From Phoronis australis (lineage: Eukaryota > Phoronida > Phoronidae): a DNA stretch of 64,000 nt. The stretch spans positions 143,113 to 207,112 of the forward strand of contig NMRA01000218.1 of the NCBI GenBank assembly GCA_002633005.1. The letters are read 5' to 3'. Below are positions 53,501 through 64,000 of the stretch, piece by piece (the stretch's first letter is position 1; each line of letters opens with the position of its first letter). The translations under genes and the position numbers were made by a program. Below the pieces are notes generated by a model that made no database searches, was not told the origin of the DNA, and saw nothing but the letters and a program-made list of their open reading frames with translations.

Positions 53501-55756
53501 ACTATTCCGATAGCAAGACTTCATGATTGGATGAATGTGGTAATGATTTAAACCCCCAAGCACTTTGGTAGAGTTCATCGTTTTCAGCTAAGCAGTGGTG
53601 AAACTACCCCTTGAATCCATAGTATGCTACGTAAATAAATTGAAAGCAATGCTTTGCGTAAGCGACGTCTTGTTAGCATTTTCTACAGTGCTTTTAAGAA
53701 TGGCTGAGCTGTTGAAATTAACACTTTCCTGGTCTAAATTTTACCACAACGTACTACATCACAAATTTATTGTTCAAGGGAACCACCTTTTCTAGGAGTT
53801 TTGAAACCCAAATCCCCACCTAGTTCACACCCGAAGCCAAAGTAACAGTTGCCCTAAACATGAAATTTTGTAACTGATCTAATTTTTTCCAAATATGCCA
53901 AGTAAACAAGCATTGGAATCACGTGACATTTTATGGCTGACCTATTTTTTCCATATTTGGCATGTATTCAGTGCCAAATGAGGAAACTCGAATCACTCAG
54001 TGATGGAATTTCACCGGAAGTCGAAGTATTCTGGAATTTATTTCATGCAAACTAGTTAATACATAGCCAACATTTGACACAAGATAAGTTTTTTAGGAAA
54101 TTTACTCTGCATCGTCCCGTGGTTTAGTACGTCGTTTGGCCTTGGCAGTCAATGGCTTGCAGAGTGTTTTTGACTGGCAGTTTTTCAATCGTTCCATTTG
54201 CTAAAGTTTGGATGGCACGAGCAAATAGAGTTGAGGCATAGATTTTTCTAGTTTCCATCTTCAAAGACTTTGATGTCATTCGTAGGGCAGCTCAGTCCTA
54301 GAAGTTTGACAGTTATATTCAACACGTATTTTCAAATTGCATACGTAGCTGCTCGAATACACATGTCGATTAGAGTGCGCAAATTTAACTTTCGCATCGG
54401 CAATTCGGCTTTCGGTTACGCCAAATTCCTTGACGTTCGGATCTTTGTACTACAATTTCAAAGGTCGTGGGTGACCAAGGACACTGTCTAGCTTTAGTGA
54501 TCAGGTAGCTTTTCATAGCAGCTTTAAATTCATCCGTCTTTCACGTTTATGCCATGCAGAGCCAGCCATCCAAGTTATCACGTGAGTCGCTTTACGTCAA
54601 GTTCGACCCTCTGGTCGGAGGCACGGTAGCCAACACCAACACTTCCATTCCCGCGCCTGTGGCAGTGCCGCCCTCTCTTCTGAAGACGCTGGAGACATTA
54701 CAGGAAAAGTAAGTTAATTGTCACTTGGCGTAAGACTGTATGCAAGTTGTATGCATGATTGACAACCTGATGGGGAAGTCACCGAGCAGTGCACGCCTCT
54801 TAGTATAATGGGAAGTTCCCATATGCGACCAAACAATGTTCTCAAGAGGCCAAACGGGAAACGAGTTTGCCGAAATGAGAACACCCCAAATATGATGCGG
54901 CAAAAGTCATGACTTTTACACAGTTGCACTAATTGAAAAAAACATGAGATGCAAAATTGAAAAACTGGTGAACTGAGAAAGTGTCAACCTGAATATCTGA
55001 GAATGTCTGGACAGAAAGTTTGGTGTTTAAGGTGTGTTTGGTAACAGCCCCTTTCCCCTTCCCATCCAAATGTCCAGAACAGGCTTTCCTCATATTGAGG
55101 GGAGAAAAGCTGATGTGCCACATGTAGTCTGTGCATGAGCCGTGAATGGGCCCTTCTGGTTTATACCAAACAGTTCCACGTTTTGTTCGTTTACTTCATG
55201 TTGTATATTGAGCGCATGTTCAGATGTGTGCGGGGCAACTTCGTGGTGACATGGGATTTTTACCAGGTCACCAAACAAAATCTTAGGTGGCATAGGTGAC
55301 CTGTAGGTCAGTAAATCGAATCCTTGTTGACCTTTTGGAGCAGTGTGCAGAACTCCAACCCTCACGTCACGGTTAGCAGATGGCGCTATGAGTGTCAAGA
55401 TGCATTGATGGACCTGACGGGCTCAACGTAGTGTGTACAAAAATGCTTATTTTCTCTGCAAACACTTGCGCATTAATAGTGTGTCCTGTATTACTGGTTC
55501 TGCATTTGATGTCTTCTTTTCTAACGGCAGAACATTTTAAAAGTTAATGGGATTGTTTAGTATTCTTGTTTTCTCCGTGTTACTGGTCTGGTCACATATC
55601 AGTCTTCACTTTAATGCTAACCTTTTGCCATCTAGCGATGACCTACTTCTGATGAATACTCCAGAGAAGACGCCAGCCAAACCTCACGTCGAGCGGGACA
55701 TAGCCAACAAAACCATAGACCGGCTGTTTGATATCAGCCCTGCCCATCCCAACCAG
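47596..55756 (+). CDS. TACC: TACC (transforming acidic coiled-coil protein), 5' and central exons; continues beyond the window
   Basis: Exons: 47596-47776 (ATG at 47597), 48615-48796, 49705-50325, 51850-51895, 52363-52816, 53201-53256, 54560-54708 and 55636-55756. All are GT-AG and phases match throughout, coding 603 residues. Diagnostic parts: KVSFAPTPAKPTP (~60-70), a Ser/Glu-rich acidic repeat region (121-260), the TACC motif GAYNIDWDNFDESAFNPFST (~264), a Lys-rich KSPKKKKTKS exon (~330), an acidic region, FDMLEKFGGGDG (~505) and SRESLYVKFDPLVGG (~520). TACC proteins bind ch-TOG/XMAP215 and Aurora A and act at centrosomes, spindles and microtubule plus ends through a C-terminal coiled coil, which is not in this window. 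The start follows an acceptor (TTATTTTCAG|A), so the 5' UTR is in an upstream exon. Confidence 0.88.
47846..48276 (-). mobile_element. Penelope-like element 3' fragment within an inverted repeat
   Basis: 47882-48247 on the minus strand is open for 121 codons: SNTGIKAIQKLATLCPHLTE, then FSHLCTTGHDFNTDDVTILD, then EEDWFRRGVKEALREHIERP, then LSHVWNGVL and a stop. TGH.F...ILD.E..WF.R..KEA is the C-terminal signature of Penelope-like retroelements (second half of the GIY-YIG endonuclease). The GIY-YIG start and the reverse transcriptase are absent. 47846-47910 and 48186-48276 are inverted copies of each other. It lies in TACC intron 1 of the coding part. Confidence 0.7.
48615..48796 (+). CDS. TACC: TACC exon 2
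   Basis: The acceptor is TTGTAACCTGCAG, phase 0 in, 2 out. It encodes VSFAPTPAKPTPLRCYDDIR and a Leu/Glu-rich EEENWVERTSVLTKQEHLEY. The donor GTATGT at 48797 is followed by an in-frame stop, so reading through would truncate the protein. Confidence 0.82.
49705..50325 (+). CDS. TACC: TACC exon 3 with the conserved FNPF motif and internal repeats
   Basis: Phase 2 in, 2 out. Two related units (DNPARPIQTND...LSLELAENG and DNPGQPIQTDN...LSVETLENK, about 45 residues apart) form an internal repeat, with SLPDAQFN / SLLDAQFN after each. The exon then gives PPLPARGAYNIDWDNFDESA and FNPFSTGKALSNSPP, the TACC-family signature. The donor GTAGGT is followed at once by an in-frame TAG. Confidence 0.88.
51850..51895 (+). 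CDS. TACC: TACC microexon 4, basic
   Basis: 46 bp, acceptor CATTTTGCTTTCAG and donor ACAG|GTCTGA, phase 2 in, 0 out. It encodes KSPKKKKTKSSPAKQ, a likely nuclear-localisation-type or phosphorylated basic patch seen next to the FNPF region in TACC proteins. Confidence 0.75.
52363..52816 (+). CDS. TACC: TACC exon 5, acidic region
   Basis: Phase 0 in, 1 out. Rich in Glu, Asp, Pro and Ser, ending EENYDTAEEGMDDFDEEFKP. It is the low-complexity acidic part typical of the family name. Confidence 0.8.
53201..53256 (+). CDS. TACC: TACC exon 6
   Basis: 56 bp, acceptor TTCCTGTTGCAG, donor GACGGG|GTAAGT, phase 1 in, 0 out. It encodes VFGDAAAFDMLEKFGGGDG, which resembles the conserved D.LE.FG element before SLY.KFDPL. 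Confidence 0.78.
54560..54708 (+). CDS. TACC: TACC exon 7 with SLYVKFDPL
   Basis: Acceptor TTATGCCATGCAG, donor GAAAA|GTAAGT, phase 0 in, 2 out. SRESLYVKFDPLVGG is the family's second signature. Confidence 0.85.
55636..55756 (+). CDS. TACC: TACC exon 8 with LLMNTPEKTP
   Basis: Acceptor TTTGCCATCTAG, donor CAG|GTGAGT, phase 2 in, 0 out. It encodes DDLLLMNTPEKTPAKPHVER and ends DISPAHPNQ. The next coding exon should enter in phase 0; I found none in the remaining 8.2 kb with confidence. Confidence 0.82.
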
Positions 55757-56481
55757 GTGAGTGGTCCCTCTTCGTACCTGTTGTATCCAACGTGTGGATG
55801 CTTTGTGCGATCTAATGAAAAAACCTCTGGTATTTATTTAGTTTTCAAAACAGTTGATAAGGCTCTTAGCAGTGAACTTCACTAGTATTGCGGAGCAGAA
55901 GTTCACTTGTTGATAGTTTATTCTTGTCTTGCTCAAATTAAAATGGGGACATTATCGGCAATACTTCACTAATACCTTAGGCCCTAGGGCACCTTTGAAA
56001 TTCCACGTTGTTATGTCGGATTCTGAAAGTAAGCCTACATAAACTCTTAGCTAAGTTCTTGAGATTTACATCAAAAACAATTTGATAGTAGTATTGGTGC
56101 TGTTATTGAGTTATGATCATTCCTCGATTTTTCACTGAATTAAGCTTGAAGACACGGTAATGGAACACAGTGGCAGATCTGTATTAAAAATACACACAAT
56201 TAGATTTTACACCTATTCTATCACCTAAATCATACAAATTCTCAGCGATTGCAACGTTTTTTTAGAGTTAAACTGCTGATGTATTTTTCATAACTTCATC
56301 TGGATCTTTACGTGAAATTCTTGTCCCTCGACAGATGATAATCTATGCATGAATCGTTTGTGCGTGACGTATTAATTATTGTCTTTCCCGAACGCTTTGA
56401 GGTGGAGATGCGGTAATGTCATTTCTAAAATCTATTGTTCTATTTACACTAACCTATATACATTCAAAATTAATGGACGTC

Positions 56482-56556
56482 TCAGTGGTGTAGTTGTTGG
56501 AATACTGGACTGACAATCTAAAGGCCCCTAGTTCAATCCCAGCTTGTGCCAAGAAA
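56482..56556 (+). mobile_element. tRNA-derived SINE head
   Basis: CAGTGGTGTAGTTGTTGG (A box) and TAGTTCAATCCC (B box) are spaced as in a tRNA. A cloverleaf fits poorly in the T arm, so this is a SINE head rather than a functional tRNA. An A/G-rich stretch follows. Confidence 0.65.
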
Positions 56557-57007
56557 AAAGAAAGAAGTGCTTACCATGAATGTTCCAAGCACCTGTGCTT
56601 GTTCTTCTAAGAATGTTGTAACACTTGAAGCTGGCCGGAGAAGTGACCAATCGAAATGTGCCAATGAATGTAAATATGCTTGCGGTTTGTGTAATAGACC
56701 AATAGATTTTAGAAGTGATATCATTTATTCTTTGGTTATGGTTTCCTGCCTCTGGGCAGATATGCTTATGGAAGATGTTTATTTTTGTCTGAGAACCATT
56801 GCTGAGTTTTTAATTAGTGAGTTTTGTTCAATGTTGTGAGCTAACTTGTAAACAATGTTTATGAAAACCAGGACATCGGTGAATATTCAGTGGTTGTTGG
56901 CTGCATCAGCACTCTAAGACCAGTTTTGTTTGAATGGCTTCTGCTTGGACAATTGAGTGTGAAGGCATGGGGATAATAGACAGTTTATTTTTTCTTTCAA
57001 TAAAAAG

Positions 57008-57788
57008 CAGGGCTGCCACCTATTGAAGATTTATCCATATTCTACGTACTTGCAGGGGCCAAAAAATCACTGCGTGTAGATTTTTTTATTTCCCTTCAAA
57101 AAAAAACTTCAGATGAAAATTAAAAATATCTTTAAAATTGTTAGCGCTTCAAATCAAGAGATCAGCGTAGATCGATGCAGGAAATACTGGAAAATGATGG
57201 AAAATGTCGAGAATGTAAGATTCGACCAATAAGACACGTCCTGAGATAGCTGTGTTGAATGTAATTTGCATATGTACAAAATTTTCCTTTTGTGGTTAGA
57301 GTTTTTGTGAACAACTGACAGATGGAAAATGCGCTTACTTGGTTTTGCATTATGGGTTGTCGAATGCTTTGGAATTCGAGTTAATATGTCGAGAGCGAAA
57401 TTTCGAGGATGAGTATACCGATGAAATAGATTAAGTTTAGAAACTGGGAATGGAATTAACCGTGTTTGATCACGCTGTCTTCAACACTGAGTAGCGTGGA
57501 TCAAGAATTACGAGATATTGGGATTTGTGGGGCTGTGGTTACGTGGGAAAAGATAAACCATGCCGACAGCAAGGGCTAAAAAAATGATGTGATAAATTAT
57601 TGTGTAATGTTGCTTTTTAGTTAAACACGATTTGAATTTGAAAATTTTTTTTGTGTGTATTGATCCATCTTGTAATTATAAATTAAAACTTTCTGAAAAT
57701 GATGGAAATCTTAAAAGTTTTCACTTTCAAAATATGGATTTTTAACATGAAAGTTACAGATTTTGTCCTTAATGGGTTGGCAGCCCTG
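57008..57788. mobile_element. Non-autonomous TIR element with CAGGGCTGCCA ends (hAT-like)
   Basis: The left end CAGGGCTGCCACCTATTGAAG and the reverse complement of the right end, CAGGGCTGCCAACCCATTAAG, match closely over about 20 bases. CAGGGCTGCCAAC ends are common in hAT elements. The interior is AT-rich with no transposase. An 8 bp target duplication is not obvious. Confidence 0.75.
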
Positions 57789-60700
57789 AAAATGTATACC
57801 CTCGTGCCCCATAATGTCAGTGAAAATATTCTGCAAGTACATGAATATAGTTCTACTGGGAACTAACGATGTTGTAGTCCCAAATATACCCAGGTGTGCA
57901 GTTTCATTTGACATGTCGACATACTGATGCGCTAAGCTGGAAAGCATCTAAATGAAATATTTCTTTATTTTGTGCAGTATTTTATTTTTTGGAATTCAGC
58001 GGAGTTCATAGTACCTGAATGAGAAGGGCTTATCCTGTGATGCAGTGCAAAGTCTGAAAGAACTATGTCATTTATCTCCAGTTGAACTTTATTTTGCCAA
58101 TTTTCCTGTATTTGGTGTCTTGAAAAGGAAACGGCAATTCCTTTAGTTCAAAAGCATCGTTAGTTCCTTTGTGACACCCTGTATGCACTATCAGTGACTG
58201 AGTATGCATTCCCATAAGGGCACCAGTAAACTGTTTGATAGTGCATTCTGAGTATTTACACAAGAGGGTGCTACTGTCTGTTTGTGACCTAGATTATTTG
58301 ACCTACATTATGCTGTCTGCTCAATATTGTTGACATTTATTGATCTGCTTTGCTTGGAACTCATTACTAGTAGTCCATTTTCTTATTGGGAATGTAACAT
58401 TGGGAGTCAAGGTAGGAATGTTTTATAGTTGGCAACTATGCACCGGTTGACTGTGAGCAGTTTGGGCGTTCTTTTTATTATTATACGTCCTCTTGGGTCA
58501 GATCTTCTCAATCTTGATCGCATTACAAGTCTTTCATCAATGTATTAACAGATATGTGTAGAGTATGAACTAAAACTACCAGTGTAGCAACTATCTCAGG
58601 GCGCTTAGCAACCAACTCAAGCTTTTAAGCCTTGTAAGGCTGTGATTTGTTATATATACATCAGCGTCCAGTTAGGAATTTTAAATCAATGAAAATGCTG
58701 TTAAATTGTCTTCCTCCACCCAGATCCTAGTACTGTTGAATGTGTTCTTTCCAGCTGTGTTGCTGATGATAATTGCTGCATACAAAATTCATAGTGTCCT
58801 GTGCTCTCATTTAACTAATTGACTATTTATAATGTCAACAGTTGGATTATTTATTGACTCTGTTTCAAAATCAGTTCTTGTGAATGAAGAATGTTTTGGT
58901 GCCTAGTTATGTATGGTGAAGTGTTCTCCATGTCTGAAAATCTAAACAAGTCTTACATAACCAAACTGAGACCTGTTTTGTGATCTTTGTATGTGGGCTT
59001 AATAAATAATTTGTTTACTGGACAGAATGCTGGCTTATGCAGCCACTTTAATAATACCTACAAATGCAGACAAAAACGTGCATACTGTTCTACTATAACC
59101 TTGCATAATTAAGTGAAGTGAAATAATTAGCTTGAGTGAGTTGTAGTTTGGTGTTGGGTTTGTAAACATTAACTGATTAGTTGTTTTTGTCCTGTGTGAC
59201 ATTTCAAGTCTGGCTTTTTGCTGCAAAGTTGGATGAAAAATTCAAGTAAGCGTTAGTTTTCTGTGATGTGGGTTATGTCATTGCTCGCTTTGATCTATTA
59301 TTTTTCTTGTGTGCTTAATTGGTTTGAAGAATGTTGGCAGACCTAGTATGTCTGGGTGTACAGAGATTTGTCTAGATATTGCATGTTTTGGTTTCTAATT
59401 GACCAGCCCAGTTTATAGTAAGTCCCTCGAATGATCGATCTTTCTTTTTAAGAATGAAAGGCATAACTGTAAAGAAATCATTAAGTATTCGATAACTTTT
59501 GAAGTCTGTATTGATTTTGCGTGACATGCCGGTATACAAATCAAGTTAATCTCAGATATCTGACAAGAGCTGTACACCTTGACAAGCTGTTGCTGGAGTT
59601 TACACTGTGCACAGCTTGATGCCCAATCTCCAAATGCCCCCAGCCAAAATTCCCAGGTTGCCATGTGGAAATGAGGATCACCAAAATCAGACAAGCTGGT
59701 AGTGGCGGAATAAAACCTGCAATATATATAAGCGTCCAAAGAAACCATTCGCACTTTTGGCATTTTTGAATGCTGCATGGCTCATTTTGTCCTTGTTATA
59801 CTCCATTCAAAAGCATCTATGATCATCTGTCCTGGTTTGGCCTTGCCCATTTTTGTTGGTACATTCCTTTTTTGGGTTGATGGGTGACTCCGGTGCTAAA
59901 CAAAATCTGAGGTCCCGATGTGTTATACTGTAATTGCTAGAATGTGCTGATTATCTTTTGCAACTGTGAAAGTCCCTCAGTTTGTAGAGTGTGATCCACA
60001 CACTGATAATTGTAGAACAAGTTACTCCTGGAACGAGTTACCACTAGGTTTGGAGGCCCTGTGGACGCTATTCAAACTAGTGCAACTTACTCCAGTTGTG
60101 ACAACTTGCTCTACAATCCACTATATCATATCGAGGTAGGGTAACTTGGTGTAGGGTAACTTGCCATACTTCTAATGGCTGTGTGGTCACAATCTGGGAA
60201 CGAGACTGAAGTAACTATCTGCTGCCATTGGCATCAGCTGTTCCTTGTCATGCACAGAGCAACATCTTCTGCCTTACCCCAGTTATAGCATGTGTCTGCC
60301 TTACCCCAGTTATCACATGTGTGTGTGTGTGTGTGTTTATGGACCCTCCACCTTAAAAGGGAGCAAGTTGCACTATAGTGCAAGTTGTAGTGTAGGCAGT
60401 GTGTGGACAGGACTTAAGTGTGCAGCCAGTTGTTTGGGTCAATAATTGCAATAGGATTAATATCCCAAGCTGAAGACAGTTGCACATTATGACCACAATA
60501 TTCAGTCACAGGTGATGAGTCATGTCAGTGCAGCTTGAGAAATTCTAGATGTGTGTGGTTGTGAGACTACTCACTGCTGGATGCCTGTCTGGCTTCCCTA
60601 AATCAGGTCTGTGTAAATTAATTTAAACTTGCAATCAAATCTGAATTGCTTTCTTTATGAATTGTGTGTTTGTACTGTGGACTGTGACTCTGAGCGGAGT

Positions 60701-61057
60701 TCACTGGTTTAAAATCTAGAAGCAATTTGCGTGATCATATAAGTTTTCCATGTTAAGGTGAAGTGATTTTACATAGTGATGAAAAGTAGACTAGGTCTAC
60801 TCAATTTCAATTGTCTTCCTTGTGTAATGTGTATTGGTATGTGTATGTACTGGTACACCATTATTGATTAATAGTCAACTTTTTGGATGCTTTGCCTTGC
60901 ATTGGTTGATGTTATGAGATATGGTAGAATAGTTCTTCACTTGTTATCACACCACGTGGCCAACTAGTGAAATTTCTGTAAAATTTCTCCACAAAAATAT
61001 AGGTTAAGAAAGTGTGTGTATACTGTGTAAATTTATCTAAACATCATTCAACAAAGA

Positions 61058-61246
61058 ATGGACTCACCGGAGACAGCCCAAGAGTTGTTATCTCTGCGGC
61101 GAAGGATGTTAAAGTTGAGTCCCGATGAGTTGCCAGCAGTCACTGGTACTGTGCGCGGCTTTAGACGCTCTGCGGCTGGGTTAAAGATCTTTTATAGGTC
61201 TAACTATCCCCAATTCCCGTACCAGTCACACAACAGTGCTTGTAAG
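61058..61246 (+). CDS. Possible alternative first exon of TACC
   Basis: ATG at 61058 opens 63 codons (MDSPETAQELLSLRRRMLKL...) and a donor TGTAAG|GTTTTC at 61247 would leave phase 0, the same phase as the preceding TACC boundary. Short TACC isoforms from internal promoters are known in vertebrates. The acceptor upstream is poor, so it cannot be an ordinary internal exon. It may equally be chance. Confidence 0.3.
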
Positions 61247-61805
61247 GTTTTCCATTGTTGTTCTAATGTAATCTGCTTTTAAAAATGGGAAAGTGACAGT
61301 TTTGATAATAATTTTTTTTTCGAAGTAAGTGGAAAATTACTATGTGTCTTAAGTTGAGGATCTGACTTTTGAGAAAAATGAATTTTGAATTGACTTTTTC
61401 CCTGGATCAGAGCACAGAACCATATTCTAATAGCCAACCTCACTGACATTGACAAGTCCGCGTGTTTAGCCAGTTATCTACAGAACTCTAGATTTTAACT
61501 TGGGACCAGCGTTTGGCATATTGCCAGTCTGTCACGTTCAGTCTGTCACGTTTAGAAAAAATTATCCAAAAAGAAAGGTACTTTGATAGCAAATCAATGG
61601 TCAATAACATGATCATTTTTCATGTAAATGTTCAAGAGGAGATCTCATCTCAAAAACGCTGTTACAACTTTCTAAAATGTCATTTCATTCTATGTATTTT
61701 TTCGTGAAAACCTTAATTAGTCCCATTTTTGACAGCCCGTCATGCAAAAGAGAACATAAAATTGCAGCAGCATTTCGGAAAACAGTGCATAGGGCATAGC
61801 ACAAT

Positions 61806-62212
61806 CAGGGCCCGGTCTCCAATCTTTTTACTCGAAATGGAACTCAAAATTAGGTTTGGCATTTTGTACTCTACTTTTGGGCGAACTCAAGATAAGTGCC
61901 TATTATTCTATGCTCGAGTACACAATAACTTACGTGGATAATTTATTGCCCTTAGTTCACAGTTTGTAAACCCAATATTAAAGCAATAAGTTCGAGTTTG
62001 AACTCGAAATTTCGAGTTTTTACTCGAGTTTGTAGCATGAATATAAGGGTCTTCAAGGGCAAACTTGAACTAGAAACTCCTATGCATAAACTATAATGTA
62101 TTCGAGCACAGTCTGATAACCAATTATCTTAAGTTCGCACAAAAGGAGCAGAGAAATTGCCAAAAATAGTTTCGAGTTCGTTTCGAGTACAAAGATTAGA
62201 GACCGGGCCCTG
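61806..62212. mobile_element. MITE with long CAGGGCCCGGTCTC inverted ends
   Basis: CAGGGCCCGGTCTCCAATCT at the left pairs with AGATTAGAGACCGGGCCCTG at the right, continuing imperfectly through TACTCGAAA / TTTCGAGTA. 407 bp, with several TCGAGT repeats in the middle. Confidence 0.8.
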
Positions 62213-64000
62213 ATGATGCTCTGAAGTTAATGAAATTCAGGCATTTTTTTAAGTTCCTGCATGACCTTTATGTTCCGGCTGATCACCAGTGAGTTTTCTG
62301 AGGTCCCCTTTCTGTGCTTAATTTTCTTCCTGGCACTTCATTGACAGCATGTCATTTACAGATGACTGGGTTTAGTTGTCTAGCTAAAGTGTTTGTGGGT
62401 CTGTCCTGTGAACTGTTCCTCCACCCTGTGCATGGGACATCCTCTGTTACTGTTCACTGCCAACATATGCCTAGTTTTAAATGGCACATTTTTACAGACA
62501 AATTGAATGTGTTGCTCATGGAGACATTACCCTGGAGACTTTGAAAGACATTTAATTAATCACATTTAATTAATTCTTATTATCTTGAAGACAGGCACAC
62601 TAGACTGATTGAACTGGTTACACTGTTGTAAGGTGGCGTGGTGATTATTGAGGACACAGAAAATTCACTGAATTTGGAAATATTCTCTCACAACCATTCC
62701 CTTTATAATTTTGAATGGAAGATGTTGATTTGCTTGAGGTTCATAAATGGCCTCAAAACTTGTCAGTGGAGGGGGTGCTAGACTAGTCTTAAAGTAGCCT
62801 AACTGTCGATAAAATGAAATGATGCTAGCACTTCAAGTCAACCGGAGTTTAATTTAGGTTCTGTCACTGATGCCAATGACAATTAGTTGAATTTCCTTAT
62901 CAATCATAGTTACTCCCTCTCAGCACTTTTAAAGACAACTTCTGAGTGCAAAATACACACTTCCGGAAGAGCCCACCACCTTTTTCTAAAAGAACCTTTG
63001 AATTTTTTTGCTGACGCGAAATCACTTTGGAAATCTGGGCATCTGAGGCACCAGTGAATTGTATGTGGAACCAAACGCTGTCCATCATTTATTCTGTGGC
63101 CATCCAATGACAAACGGCCTTCAGATTGCCGCAATATCGGAAAATGGCCATTGCAGAGGCTACTCACCAGCTGGTGGAGTTCTTTTTGTCCAGTTTTGTT
63201 CACGGAGCTTGAATAGCAATATTCACTTGCCTCGACTATTCAGATTAACGAGATCAGAATTTGCTGACAACTAGTAAGCTCACCTATGTCTGGTGTAGAA
63301 AACATCACCAAGAGTTTGAACTGATAAAACACTGATCGGCATCACCAACACAAAAGGTCCTATGTCGATCCATGTCGGCTAGATCCATCGTACATAATTT
63401 GAAAGCTGCTTTCATACTCTCACAGTGGTAAGGAATTGTGTGTCTGATGTTTCCTGTTCGTATACCGTAATGGTTGGTCAACTGTGAAACTGCCAGTAAC
63501 CAAACAGGGTGAAGAAGTGTCACGCATAAATGCATTTTTGTGACATGTGGTTGCTCCAGTCTTTCTCTGAGTCTGAACATTGACTTGCAACCACTGTATA
63601 ATGTAGCCTAATATACACAAAAATGTGTGCCAACATTAAGTCTTTTTCGTTTTTCAAGGACTTCTCCTCATTGCTTTGAAAGACCAATTGTTCAAAACAT
63701 TGGCATTCACTGCCTAGTATAGAAGGCATATGTTTTAACCCACATCTTATTTTTCATGGAAAAAATGGATTTCGTCTGTCGGCCATAGTGCATCCTGAAT
63801 TGTTGAGATTTCAAGCCAATGCTCATTTGATAATATTATGCCTAACAGTCTAACCTTGGCAATGTACAGTTCATTTGTATATAGTGACTGTTGTGAAACT
63901 TAATTCCAGTTGATTTGGATTTTCTTGAAGCTTTGTTTGGTAACCACATTTTCTCCAGAGAGATGAGTCATGAGTTATTCCATATTCTCATATGTAAAAG

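Larger units (their letters stand above)
55757..64000 (+). other. TACC intron (probably), no certain exon
   Basis: No in-frame exon with a TACC motif is visible to the right edge. It contains the SINE head at 56482, TIR elements at 57008 and 61806, a 32 bp tandem duplication with a (TG)n run at about 60265-60336, and unassigned minus-strand open frames at 62900-63730 that I judge non-coding. Confidence 0.5.

Noticed and set aside
56482-56556. Functional tRNA gene
   Set aside because: A and B boxes are present, but the T arm and acceptor stem do not pair well; it is better explained as a SINE head.
62900-63729. Minus-strand open frames of 62-97 codons near the right edge
   Set aside because: No family motif and no phase-consistent splice sites; several overlap in different frames.

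Overview
This is a window of animal nuclear DNA. Genes are split by many introns with GT-AG boundaries and consistent splice phases, the background is AT-rich, and young and old transposons of many classes are present. The mix (Schlafen-like gene, TACC, NSMCE4, Penelope-like, Helitron, piggyBac-like and Gypsy remnants, tRNA-derived SINEs) suggests a marine invertebrate such as a hemichordate, amphioxus or mollusc. I cannot name the species from sequence alone.

Layout: (1) 1-3254 is non-coding and carries two inverted copies of a dispersed repeat. (2) 3255-16729 (+) is a nine-exon Schlafen-family gene. It has the two-lobed Slfn core with its AlbA-type fold, then a DUF2075/SF1-like helicase domain, and the reading frame is intact across every junction I could place. 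Its introns hold four copies of one MITE, a 1.9 kb TTAA-flanked element containing a Gypsy primer-binding-site relic, a SINE and a 160 bp MITE. (3) 16730-17200 holds decayed tandem copies of its last exon. (4) 19818-22056 (-) is a five-exon transposase-like gene broken by one extra base. (5) 22130-27720 (-) is a dead Helitron (Zn-ribbon, DUF6570-like, OTU-like, Rep, Pif1-like helicase, endonuclease stub) joined in frame to a piggyBac-like fragment. (6) 31547-36249 (-) is a nearly pristine Gypsy retrotransposon with 168 bp LTRs. (7) 36609-43721 (-) is NSMCE4, a subunit of the SMC5/6 complex, with a 24 bp minisatellite of about 58 identical units in an intron. (8) 45400-55756 (+) is the 5' and middle part of a TACC gene, which runs off the right edge before its coiled coil. 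Its first introns and upstream region hold a Penelope-like fragment, a foldback family and a third copy of the dispersed repeat. (9) 55757-64000 is intronic or intergenic, with a SINE head, two TIR elements and a possible alternative first exon.

The cellular genes are not an operon-like set. NSMCE4 and TACC diverge from about 43.7-45.6 kb and may share a promoter region with a CRE octamer. The Schlafen-like gene is a likely nucleic-acid-acting or antiviral-type factor. Most of the interesting biology is in how mobile elements have altered splice sites, reading frames and regulatory sequence.
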